From an uncultured Collinsella sp. (GTDB lineage: Bacteria > Actinomycetota > Coriobacteriia > Coriobacteriales > Coriobacteriaceae): DNA of 12,445 bases. The notes under the pieces were generated by a model. That model ran no database searches. It had not been told where the DNA came from and worked only from the letters and a program-made list of their open reading frames with translations. The first letter of the stretch is position 1; each line of letters opens with the position of its first letter. A program made the translations under genes and the position numbers. The stretch lies in NCBI GenBank assembly GCA_902475445.1, contig CABRZN010000053.1, positions 1-12,445 of the forward strand, read 5' to 3'. This document shows, one piece after another, positions 1 through 5,782 of the stretch.

Positions 1-1
1 C

Positions 2-76
2 GTTCCTGGCATCGCTCCGTTTATCGGTGCCGCTCTGGCCGCGCTGTTTGTGCACGGTTTCTTGGGCATGTTCTAG
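2..76 (+). CDS. C-terminal end of a membrane protein, probably MIP family (aquaporin/glycerol facilitator); 5' part outside window
   Basis: Only the last 24 codons and a TAG stop (74-76) are present, reading in frame from base 2. The peptide starts VPGIAPFIGAALAALF and ends FLGMF. This pattern, V-P-x-x-A-P-x-I-G-A-x-L-A-A-L followed by a short hydrophobic tail, resembles the last transmembrane helix of glycerol facilitators and aquaporins, where a conserved proline and glycine start the helix. If correct, the protein is an inner-membrane channel for glycerol or water. The family call rests on one helix, so other polytopic membrane proteins cannot be excluded. The gene faces tetR tail to tail, and the large palindrome at 101-227 lies 24 bases after its stop. 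Confidence 0.5.
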   Translation, partial: VPGIAPFIGAALAALFVHGFLGMF

Positions 77-100
77 TCCAAAACAATTGATATAACGCCC

Positions 101-227
101 GGGTCCGGCATAGGTTAACTTTCCGCCGCGTCCTCGGACATGCAAGAAGCTCCCGCTGCGCACTTCGTGCGGCGGGAGCTTCTTGCGTCCTGCGGAGTGC
201 GGCGGAAAGTTAACCTATGCCGGACCC
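101..227. repeat. 127-bp nested palindrome (two-tier hairpin) at a convergent gene junction
   Basis: The outer arms 101-129 and 199-227 are a perfect 29-bp inverted repeat. Nested inside is a second perfect 15-bp inverted repeat, 142-156 with 172-186, capped by a further short CGCAC/GTGCG stem (159-163/167-171). The linkers 130-141 and 187-198 are mostly unpaired. The outer arm contains GTTAAC and the core TTTCCGCCGC. Neither stem is followed by a T-tract, so this is not a textbook intrinsic terminator, though as RNA it could end or protect transcripts from both converging genes. No clear target-site duplication flanks it (CGCCC on the left, TGCGG on the right). A dispersed palindromic repeat is the likeliest alternative. 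Confidence 0.85.
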
Positions 228-382
228 TGCGGGAATCCAGTTGCGTTCGAACAAGCAACCAACATATATATCTGAATTTGGATGTGGTGGGCACTTTGTT
301 GTTAGGCGCTTTGAGGTGCGAGTGACACTTTGGGATGCGTGGCGGCCTGGGTTGGGGCGATGCTTTGGGATGAGTTTCTTAC
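228..382. other. Non-coding tail between the palindrome and tetR
   Basis: Together with the palindrome this makes 306 bases without a convincing gene (77-382). The stretch is richer in A/T than its surroundings. It holds a weak GTTGC/GCAAC stem (240-244/255-259) around GTTCGAAC, and a direct repeat CTTTGGGATG at 328-337 and 363-372. No intrinsic terminator for the leftward tetR transcript is visible here; the nearest strong structure is the palindrome at 101-227. Confidence 0.5.
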
Positions 383-922
383 TTAGTTGAAAAGGGGTTT
401 TATGGCTGATAGGTAGTCTTTGGCTACGTCGGCCTTATCTGCTTGGAAGTTGTGCCAGGCCCACCATTGGACCATTCCTACGAAGCTTGAGGCTATGTGG
501 TGTAGTAGGAAGCTTCGGTCCATGGTGGCGGCGGGGCCGTTTGGGTCGACGGGGACGGTTTCGGCTGCTCGTGACATGATGGTCTTGCGTAAGCAGTCGG
601 CGAAGACGCGTGAGCCGGCGCCGGCTACGAGGGCCCTCACGCCCTGTCGGCGCTCCCAGAGGTTGTTGAGGATATGCTCGACCTGTACGAGCGGGTCGTC
701 GAGGGGCGTGCCGTCATCGTCGAGGGCATGGGTACAGATATCGCACACGAGCTCGGCTAGCAGGTCGTTTTTGCTCTTGAAGAGCCCGTAGAACGTCGCG
801 CGACCCACGTGGGCGCGAGCGATGATATCGCCGACGGTGATCTTGCCGTAGTCTTCCTCGCATAGGAGCTCGGAGAATGCCGCAACGATGGCGGCGCGGC
901 TTTTTTCCTTGCGGGCATCCAT
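383..922 (-). CDS. TetR/AcrR-family transcriptional regulator, last gene of the larB-larC cluster
   Basis: The protein has 179 residues, a normal TetR size. Residues 6-55 form the three-helix DNA-binding domain; the helix-turn-helix reads ITVGDIIARAHVGRATFYGL (29-48), followed by FKSKNDLLAEL, the classic TetR signature. The C-terminal ligand/dimer domain has a hydrophobic stretch with a WWAW motif (153-156) similar to other small TetR proteins; the ligand cannot be read from sequence. Start: the frame stays open upstream to 1135, but TetR homology begins at ATG 920-922, two bases after the larC stop. No good ribosome binding site precedes it, so translational coupling to larC is likely. Inference: it controls larBC, perhaps through the dyad at 2725-2758. 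Third positions near its 3' end are less G/C biased than in neighbouring genes. Confidence 0.85.
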   Translation of the reverse strand: MDARKEKSRAAIVAAFSELLCEEDYGKITVGDIIARAHVGRATFYGLFKSKNDLLAELVCDICTHALDDDGTPLDDPLVQVEHILNNLWERRQGVRALVAGAGSRVFADCLRKTIMSRAAETVPVDPNGPAATMDRSFLLHHIASSFVGMVQWWAWHNFQADKADVAKDYLSAIKPLFN

Positions 923-924
923 GG

Positions 925-1887
925 CTATGCGTCCGCGTGAACGAGCAGACAGCGGAGCGTGCCGGAGCAACCCTCGTAGGGACGTTTGCCGGCGCCGTAG
1001 CCGACGGCTTCGATGCGGTAGCGGGCCGGAAGATGCTCGGACGTGCGCAGCGCGGCGACGATGGCGGCACCCGTGGGCGTCACGAGCTCGCCGGCGACTG
1101 GTGCGGGCGTGAGAGCGATGTTGCCTGCCTGGCACAGGTTGGCAACGGCGGGCACCGGGATGGGCATAAGGCCGTGGGCGCAGTGGATGGTACCGTGACC
1201 CTCGGAGAGCGACTCAACCACGATGTCCTCAATACCCAGGTCGTCGAGGCAGATGGCGACCGAGCAGACGTCGACGATGGAGTCGATGGCGCCCACCTCG
1301 TGGAACATGACGGTCTCGGGCGTTTTGCCGTGCGCCTTGGCCTCGGCGGTGGCAAGCGCGTCGAAGATGGCGAGGGCGCGACGCTTGGCGCCGTCACTCA
1401 GCTGTGAGCCGTCGATGATTGCGGTGACGTCCGCCAAAGAGCGGTGGTGATGGTGGTGGTGGGCATGATGATGGCCATCGTGGTCATGGCCGTGGCCCTC
1501 ATGATCGTGCTCGTGCGTGTGCTCGTGGCAGTGATCGTGCTCGTGCTCATGGCAGTGATGGTGCTCGTGCTCATCATTGCCATGGCCATGATGGTGGTGC
1601 TCATGCTCGTGCGTGTGCTCGGCAGCTGTTTCGTTGCCGTAGAGCCAGGCCATATCGTGGTCGTGGTTCTCGAGTTCCTCGGCAAGCTGAACGTCAAAGT
1701 CGCAGGCGTCGATGCCGTGCTTGTTGACGCGCGTGACGGCGATCGAAAAGCCGTCGACCGGCAGCGTGGCGAGCTGCTCGCGCAGGTGCTCCTCGCTGGC
1801 GCCCAGGTCGAGCAGGGCTGCAACGGTCATGTCGCCGCTGATGCCCGAGGTGCCGTCGATGATAAGCGTGTGCTGATGGTTGGACAT
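925..1887 (-). CDS. larC: LarC-type nickel insertion protein of nickel-pincer cofactor synthesis; LarC1 part only, with His-rich insertion
   Basis: LarC inserts Ni into the dithiolated pyridinium mononucleotide to give the nickel-pincer nucleotide (NPN) cofactor, in the cytoplasm. The 320-residue protein opens with the family's DGTSGISGDMTVAALLDLGA (11-30) and keeps FHEVGAIDSIVDV (195-207), SLSEGHGTIHCAHG (226-239), PIPVPAV and LVTPTGAAI (269-277). It ends at VGYGAGKRPYEGCSGTLRCLL (295-315), which is about where LarC1 finishes. The usual C-terminal LarC2 region (roughly 120-140 residues) is absent here. Residues 91-148 are a His-rich insertion (33 His in 58). Start ATG 1885-1887 follows TAAGGAG, whose TAA is the larB stop; the gap to larB is 10 bases. 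The TAG stop lies 2 bases before tetR. Confidence 0.9.
   Translation of the reverse strand: MSNHQHTLIIDGTSGISGDMTVAALLDLGASEEHLREQLATLPVDGFSIAVTRVNKHGIDACDFDVQLAEELENHDHDMAWLYGNETAAEHTHEHEHHHHGHGNDEHEHHHCHEHEHDHCHEHTHEHDHEGHGHDHDGHHHAHHHHHHRSLADVTAIIDGSQLSDGAKRRALAIFDALATAEAKAHGKTPETVMFHEVGAIDSIVDVCSVAICLDDLGIEDIVVESLSEGHGTIHCAHGLMPIPVPAVANLCQAGNIALTPAPVAGELVTPTGAAIVAALRTSEHLPARYRIEAVGYGAGKRPYEGCSGTLRCLLVHADA
1444..1617 (-). repeat. His-rich (CAY codon) low-complexity tract inside larC
   Basis: This stretch encodes LarC residues 91-148: runs of His alternating with Glu, Asp, Gly and two Cys (112, 120), 33 His in 58 residues, ending in six consecutive His (143-148). Such tails and loops bind Ni(II) or Zn(II) in nickel chaperones such as HypB, UreE and SlyD. 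The tract lies between the LarC N-terminal segment and the conserved second half, so it is probably a surface loop. CAC/CAT repetition makes it prone to slippage, so its length may vary between strains. Confidence 0.9.
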
Positions 1888-1897
1888 GAGATGCTCC

Positions 1898-2680
1898 TTA
1901 GCGGGCGCAGGGCGTGCCGGCGCTCAGATGATTGATAAGACTTGCCTGGTAGGCGGCGCCAAAGCCGTTGTCGATATTGACGACCGAAACGCCGCTGGCG
2001 CAGGAATTGAGCATGGCGAGCAGCGCGGCTACGCCGCCAAAGCTCGCACCGTAACCCACGCTGGTGGGAACGGCGATGACCGGACAGCTCACCAGGCCGC
2101 CGATAACGCTCGCCAGGGCGCCCTCCATGCCGGCGATGACGATGACCACCTGCGCCTGGGCAAGTTCTTCGGCATGCGCGAGCAGGCGGTGCAGGCCGGC
2201 GACACCTACGTCGTAGAGACGGTCGACCTCGTTGCCGTAGAACTCGGCCGTCAGTGCGGCTTCCTCGGCGACGTGCAAGTCGCTTGTGCCGGCACAGGCG
2301 ACGACGATGCGTCCGTTGCCGGTGGGGGAGGGCTTGCCGCCCACGAGGGCGAGCTGCGCGTCCGGGACATATCCCAGGTCGATGCCGTTGCCAAGGAGCT
2401 CCGAGGTGCGGGCTGCCTTTTCGGTGTCCAGGCGCGTGACCAGGATGCGCTCCTGGCCGGCATCGCGCAGCGCTTCGATAATGGCGGCAATCTGCTCGGC
2501 GGTTTTACCGGCGCCGTAGACAACCTCACCGGCTCCTTGGCGCACCCCGCGTGAAAGATCGAGCTGCGCAAAGCCCAAATCGGCGGTCGGAGCCGTCTGG
2601 ATGCGTGTGAGGGCGTCGGCAGGGGCGACTGCTCCGCCGGCAACATCGCTCAGCAATTGCTCAAGATCTCGCTTATCCAT
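1898..2680 (-). CDS. larB: LarB, pyridinium-3,5-biscarboxylic acid mononucleotide synthase (NPN cofactor step 1)
   Basis: LarB carboxylates the pyridinium ring of nicotinic acid adenine dinucleotide and hydrolyses its phosphoanhydride, giving P2CMN plus AMP, the first step toward the nickel-pincer cofactor. The protein has 260 residues. Residues 1-75 form the LarB-specific N-terminal region (GEVVYGAGKTAEQI, 51-64). Residues 124-245 are the PurE-like domain with VACAGTSDLHVAEEA (127-141), DVGVAGLHRLL (157-167), VIAGMEGALASVIGGL (181-196), and VPTSVGYGASFGGVAALLAML (204-224) with NIDNGFGA following. I chose ATG 2678-2680 over the upstream 2713 because AAGGGA sits 6 bases before it and family homology begins there. 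It is the first gene of larB-larC-tetR. larE and larA are not in the window. Confidence 0.93.
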   Translation of the reverse strand: MDKRDLEQLLSDVAGGAVAPADALTRIQTAPTADLGFAQLDLSRGVRQGAGEVVYGAGKTAEQIAAIIEALRDAGQERILVTRLDTEKAARTSELLGNGIDLGYVPDAQLALVGGKPSPTGNGRIVVACAGTSDLHVAEEAALTAEFYGNEVDRLYDVGVAGLHRLLAHAEELAQAQVVIVIAGMEGALASVIGGLVSCPVIAVPTSVGYGASFGGVAALLAMLNSCASGVSVVNIDNGFGAAYQASLINHLSAGTPCAR

Positions 2681-2724
2681 ATATGTTCCCTTCGACGGCG
2701 CAAAGTCTAGCACTCAAAGGGTAT

Positions 2725-2758
2725 GTTTCCGAACACTAAGACAAAATTGTTCGGAAAC
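2725..2758. promoter_or_regulatory. Perfect 10-bp dyad upstream of larB, candidate operator
   Basis: GTTTCCGAAC (2725-2734) and GTTCGGAAAC (2749-2758) are perfect inverted repeats separated by 14 bases, in the 114-bp gap between serB and larB. On the minus strand a TATAGT hexamer (2762 down to 2757) overlaps the upstream arm and could be the larB -10, but no good -35 stands before it. No T-run follows in either direction, so a terminator for serB is unlikely. The best reading is an operator, perhaps for the TetR protein encoded two genes downstream; this is inference. Confidence 0.45.
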
Positions 2759-2794
2759 TATAGGACAGACTGATTCAATTGTTAGACGGATCGA

Positions 2795-3430
2795 CTAGTC
2801 GCGCAGGATGATGTCCATGGCGAGCATCAGGTTGCGCTCGTCGATGGTAAACGGGGCGGCCTCGCGCGTCTTGGGCTTGGCACAAAACGCGATGCCCGTG
2901 CCCGCGGCCTGGATCATGGGGATGTCGTTGGCGCCGTCGCCGATCGCGACCGTATGGGCCATGTCGACGCCGCACTCAACTGCCCAGTCCAGCAGCTGGA
3001 TAAGCTTGGACTCCTTGGTCACGATGTCTGCCGCCAGCTTACCCGTGAGCTTGCCGTCCACGACCTCCAGGCGGTTAGCCAGACAAAAGTCGATGCCCGC
3101 GGCGGCCGCGATCTTATCGGCGACCTCGTGAAAGCCGCCGCTTACCACGCCGACCTTCCAGCCCTTGCTGTGCGCCGAGCGCATAAGCTCCAGCGCGCCG
3201 GGGGTAAACGTCACGCGCTCAAAGGCGCGCTCGAACACGCTCTCGTCCAAGCCGGCAAGCAGCCCCACGCGCTCCTCGAGCGCCTGCTTAAAGTCGAGCT
3301 CGCCGCGCATGGCGCGCTCAGTGATCTGCGCCACTTGCTCGCCTACGCCGGCCTCCTCGCCCAACAGGTCGATGACCTCCTGGTTGATGAGCGTGGAGTC
3401 GATATCCATAACGATGAGGCGTGCAGTCAT
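2795..3430 (-). CDS. serB: Phosphoserine phosphatase, HAD superfamily
   Basis: SerB removes phosphate from O-phospho-L-serine, the last step of serine synthesis, in the cytoplasm with Mg2+. The 211-residue protein shows all HAD motifs: MDIDSTLI (8-15) with nucleophile Asp9 and acid/base Asp11, VVSGGF (95-100) with Ser97, Lys142 as the likely motif III lysine, and GDGANDIPM (164-172) for Mg binding. The cap region with EERV and FTPGAL lies between motifs I and II, as in classic SerB. There is no N-terminal ACT domain, so this is the short form. I chose ATG 3428-3430, preceded by GGAAAGG at 6 bases, over the longer frame starting at 3499, whose extra 23 residues have no family match. It is divergent from aspS; larB lies downstream in the same direction after 114 bases. 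Confidence 0.93.
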   Translation of the reverse strand: MTARLIVMDIDSTLINQEVIDLLGEEAGVGEQVAQITERAMRGELDFKQALEERVGLLAGLDESVFERAFERVTFTPGALELMRSAHSKGWKVGVVSGGFHEVADKIAAAAGIDFCLANRLEVVDGKLTGKLAADIVTKESKLIQLLDWAVECGVDMAHTVAIGDGANDIPMIQAAGTGIAFCAKPKTREAAPFTIDERNLMLAMDIILRD

Positions 3431-3575
3431 GGCGGGCCTTTCCGAGTGCAGTTGTATTGGGGCACATTGTCGCACGTGGCGCGCCTTGGCGACGGCCACG
3501 GCGCGTCAATTGTTTCGTCTCCGTCAAGTCTTTGGGCAGGCGCTACTTTTTCGCGGCACATCGACGCGGGTGCGA

Positions 3576-3581
3576 TAAGAT
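3576..3581 (+). promoter_or_regulatory. Candidate -10 element for aspS
   Basis: TAAGAT lies 105 bases before the aspS ATG in the 256-bp serB/aspS divergent region. The same hexamer is the -10 of the better-supported ebgA promoter in this window. No convincing -35 is found at 16-18 bases upstream (the sequence there is GC-rich), so confidence is low. Confidence 0.35.
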
Positions 3582-3593
3582 AGAACGCCATGT

Positions 3594-3659
3594 CCGGCTG
3601 CGCGGTTTACGCAGGCCGGGCGAATCTGTACGACGCCGCCCGGAACGACACGGGGCGGC
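3594..3659 (+). other. GC-rich hairpin-forming leader of aspS
   Basis: Two stems can form in the aspS 5' leader: CCGGCTGCG (3594-3602) with 3610-3619, with one bulged G, and GCCGCCC (3635-3641) with GGGCGGC (3653-3659), a perfect 7-bp stem with an 11-nt loop. A third pairing, GGGCG (3618-3622) with CGCCC (3637-3641), competes with the second. No T-box consensus (AGGGTGGNACCGCG type) and no T-tract were seen, so this is not a recognisable T-box or attenuator. Confidence 0.4.
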
Positions 3660-3686
3660 ACAGATCCATAAAGGAGGATCACTGGT

Positions 3687-5474
3687 ATGAGCCAGACCCG
3701 TCCCATCGACGAGCATTCCATGCACACCCGTACCTGCGGCGAGCTTCGCCGCGAGAACGTGGGCGAAGAGGTCACCCTCACCGGTTGGGTGAGCCGTCGC
3801 CGCGACCACGGCGGCCTCATCTTCTGCGACCTTCGCGACCGCGAGGGCATCACGCAGCTTACCTTCGACCCCGAGCACTCCGACGGCGACGCCTTTAAGA
3901 TCGCCGAGACCATGCGTCCCGAGTGGCCCATCAAGATCCACGGCGTCGTGCGCGCCCGTGGCGACGAGACCACCAACGCTAAGCTCGCGACCGGCGAGAT
4001 CGAGGTCCTGACCGACCGCGCCGAGGTTCTCAACACGTCCGTCACCCCGCCGTTCCAGATCGAGGACGGCATCGAGACCAGCGAGGATACCCGCCTGCGC
4101 TATCGCTATCTGGACCTCCGTCGTCCCGAGATGATGGCCAATCTCAAGCTGCGCTCCGACTTTACCTTTGCCATTCGCGAGGCGCTGCACAACCGTGAGT
4201 TCATGGAGGTCGAGACGCCCTCTCTGTTCAAGTCCACGCCCGAGGGTGCCCGCGACTTCATCGTTCCCAGCCGCATCCAGCCGGGCAACTTCTACGCCCT
4301 GCCGCAGTCCCCGCAGCTCCTGAAGCAGCTGCTCATGGTCGGTGGCATCGAGCGCTACTACCAGGTTGCCAAGTGCTTCCGCGACGAGGACCTGCGTGCC
4401 GATCGTCAGCCCGAGTTCACTCAGGTCGATATCGAGATGTCCTTCGTGGACCAGAACGATGTCATGAGCGCACTCGAAGAGGTCCTGTCCGATGCCTTCG
4501 GCCGCATGGGCGTCGAGATGCCCACGCCGCTGCGCCGCATGGACTACTGGGAGGCCATGGACACCTATGGCTCCGACAAGCCCGATACCCGCTACGGTAT
4601 GCACCTGGTCGACCTGACCGACGTGTTCTCCAACTCCAAGTTCAAGGTCTTCGCGACCGCCGCGAACGAGGAGGGCTCCGTCGTCAAGGCCATCAACGCC
4701 AAGGGCGCCGGTGCCTGGGCCCGTGCCAAGATCGATAAGCTCGCCGGTGTGGCCTCCACGTTTGGCGCCAAGGGCCTGGCCTGGATCGCCTTCCGCGAGG
4801 ACGGCTCCATCAACAGCCCCATCGTCAAGTTCTTCTCGGACGAGGAGATGGCGGCTCTGCGCGAGCGCATGGACGTCGAGCCCGGCGACCTTGTGATGTT
4901 CGCCGCCGGCCCGCGCCTGCTCTCCGACGAGATCCTGGGCGGCATGCGTTCCCACATGGCCAACGCGCTCGAGATTAAGCGCGAGGGTCACGACTTCCTG
5001 TGGGTCGTCAACTTCCCGCTGTTCCACTGGGACGAGGACCGCAAGGCCTATGCAGCCGAGCACCAGCCCTTTACCCTGCCGACCGAGACCGACATCGCCA
5101 AGATCGAGGCCGACCCGCTGGCAGCCGGTTCTTGCACCTACGACTTTGTCATGGACGGCTTTGAGGCCGGTGGCGGCGGTATGCGTATCCACAACGCCGA
5201 GATGCAGATGTCCATGCTCAAGCTCCTGGGCTTTACCGAGGAGCGTGCCGAGTCGCAGTTCGGCTTCCTCATGGAGGCCCTCAAGTTTGGTGCGCCCCCG
5301 ATGGGCGGCTTCGCTCTGGGCCTGGACCGCGTGTGTATGCTACTCACCGGCTCCGACTCCATCCGCGACGTCATGGCGTTCCCCAAGACGGCCAGCGGCT
5401 CCGACCTCATGTCGGGCGCCCCGAGTGCTGTTTCTGGCGCCCAGCTCAAGGACGTCAGCCTGCGCCTGATGTAG
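3687..5474 (+). CDS. aspS: Aspartyl-tRNA synthetase, bacterial type, possibly non-discriminating (AspRS / Asp-Asn)
   Basis: This class II synthetase charges tRNA-Asp, and possibly tRNA-Asn, with aspartate. At 595 residues it has normal bacterial length. Order: N-terminal OB-fold anticodon domain (about 12-115); motif 1 near YLDLRRPEM (141-149); the FKSTPEGARDF loop (181-191); motif 2 FRDEDLRADRQPEFTQ (231-246); the bacterial GAD insertion (about 305-425); and motif 3 GGFALGLDRVCMLL (540-553) with the ATP-binding Arg548. The anticodon domain reads RRRDHGG (37-43). A His at this place is typical of AspRS that also charges tRNA-Asn, whereas discriminating enzymes usually have Leu, so GatCAB would be needed; this is inference. 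AAGGAGG lies 9 bases before ATG 3687. The gene is monocistronic, closed by the terminator at 5498-5532. Confidence 0.97.
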   Translation: MSQTRPIDEHSMHTRTCGELRRENVGEEVTLTGWVSRRRDHGGLIFCDLRDREGITQLTFDPEHSDGDAFKIAETMRPEWPIKIHGVVRARGDETTNAKLATGEIEVLTDRAEVLNTSVTPPFQIEDGIETSEDTRLRYRYLDLRRPEMMANLKLRSDFTFAIREALHNREFMEVETPSLFKSTPEGARDFIVPSRIQPGNFYALPQSPQLLKQLLMVGGIERYYQVAKCFRDEDLRADRQPEFTQVDIEMSFVDQNDVMSALEEVLSDAFGRMGVEMPTPLRRMDYWEAMDTYGSDKPDTRYGMHLVDLTDVFSNSKFKVFATAANEEGSVVKAINAKGAGAWARAKIDKLAGVASTFGAKGLAWIAFREDGSINSPIVKFFSDEEMAALRERMDVEPGDLVMFAAGPRLLSDEILGGMRSHMANALEIKREGHDFLWVVNFPLFHWDEDRKAYAAEHQPFTLPTETDIAKIEADPLAAGSCTYDFVMDGFEAGGGGMRIHNAEMQMSMLKLLGFTEERAESQFGFLMEALKFGAPPMGGFALGLDRVCMLLTGSDSIRDVMAFPKTASGSDLMSGAPSAVSGAQLKDVSLRLM

Positions 5475-5497
5475 GCGAGCGGCTACATATTGCCTGT

Positions 5498-5532
5498 AAC
5501 GAGGGAAGGACGCGTGCCTTTCCTCGTTTTTT
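5498..5532 (+). terminator. Intrinsic terminator of aspS
   Basis: A 12-bp stem (5498-5509 with 5517-5528, one G-T wobble) has a 7-nt loop ACGCGTG and runs straight into six T's (5527-5532). It begins 23 bases after the aspS stop. Confidence 0.9.
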
Positions 5533-5571
5533 ATGCGCCGAGATTGTGAGGGCTTGGGATGACCGGGCGTC

Positions 5572-5773
5572 GCGGAAAGTGCGTCCCGGAATCTGTGTCC
5601 AGAACGGGTCACGCTTTCCCAAAGGGGGTCCTCTGGGAAAGCGCGACCCAGAATTCGGCAAAATAATGGGGCACAGTTTCCGGTTGAGCCGTCTAACGGA
5701 AACTGTACCCCAGAATGAGCGCTCAAAACGGGGCAGTCTTTCCGCAACAATTGTCTGGCGGAAAGACTGCCCC
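5572..5773. repeat. Array of hairpins with an exact 62-nt period between convergent aspS and lacI
   Basis: Right arms start at 5572, 5634, 5696 and 5758 (spacing 62, 62, 62). Left arms start at 5606, 5668 and 5730 (spacing 62, 62). Each unit is 16-nt left arm, 12-nt loop, 16-nt right arm and 18-nt linker. Arms: GGGTCACGCTTTCCCA with TGGGAAAGCGCGACCC; GGGGCACAGTTTCCGG with ACGGAAACTGTACCCC; GGGGCAGTCTTTCCGC with GCGGAAAGACTGCCCC (perfect). Arm sequences differ between units but pairing is kept. Each linker starts (A/G)GAAT. The first right arm (5572-5587) has no matching partner at the expected upstream place but can pair with the next left arm (5605-5619). Loops and linkers are not conserved, so this is neither a CRISPR array nor a simple tandem repeat. 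Confidence 0.88.
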
Positions 5774-5782
5774 AGTTTTTTT
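5730..5782 (+). terminator. Last hairpin of the array, with T-tract; probable bidirectional terminator
   Basis: A perfect 16-bp stem (5730-5745/5758-5773) with a 12-nt loop is followed by AG and seven T's (5776-5782), giving an intrinsic terminator for rightward read-through from aspS. On the minus strand the same stem follows the lacI stop directly and is trailed by GTTTTG, so it may also end the lacI transcript, less efficiently. Confidence 0.8.

Noticed and set aside
140..325. 61-codon plus-strand frame overlapping the large palindrome
   Set aside because: It reads through the palindrome arm, has no ribosome binding site and no recognisable features.
923..1135. In-frame extension of tetR by 71 codons, suggesting a LarC-TetR frameshift fusion
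   Set aside because: The extra residues are Arg-rich and without family similarity, as expected for an alternate frame of a GC-rich gene. TetR homology starts exactly at ATG 920-922.
1444..1935. Plus-strand open frame with a very hydrophobic Val/Met/Ala/Leu-rich N-terminus resembling membrane helices
   Set aside because: It is the antisense of the larC His tract: CAC/CAT codons read backward give GTG/ATG, so the hydrophobicity is an artefact. No ribosome binding site, and larC is clearly the real gene.
3590..3898. Upstream ORF starting at ATG 3590 in the aspS leader
   Set aside because: It runs on into aspS in another frame, has no ribosome binding site and is Arg/His-rich like other shadow frames.
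3543..5192. 549-codon minus-strand frame across aspS
   Set aside because: Shadow of aspS; its composition (Gly, Leu, Val, Asp, His) reflects antisense of a G/C-ending codon set, and aspS has full-length homology.
5572..5773. CRISPR array
   Set aside because: Period is regular, but no sequence of about 25 or more bases is repeated identically; what recurs is paired arms plus short motifs, and no cas genes are present.
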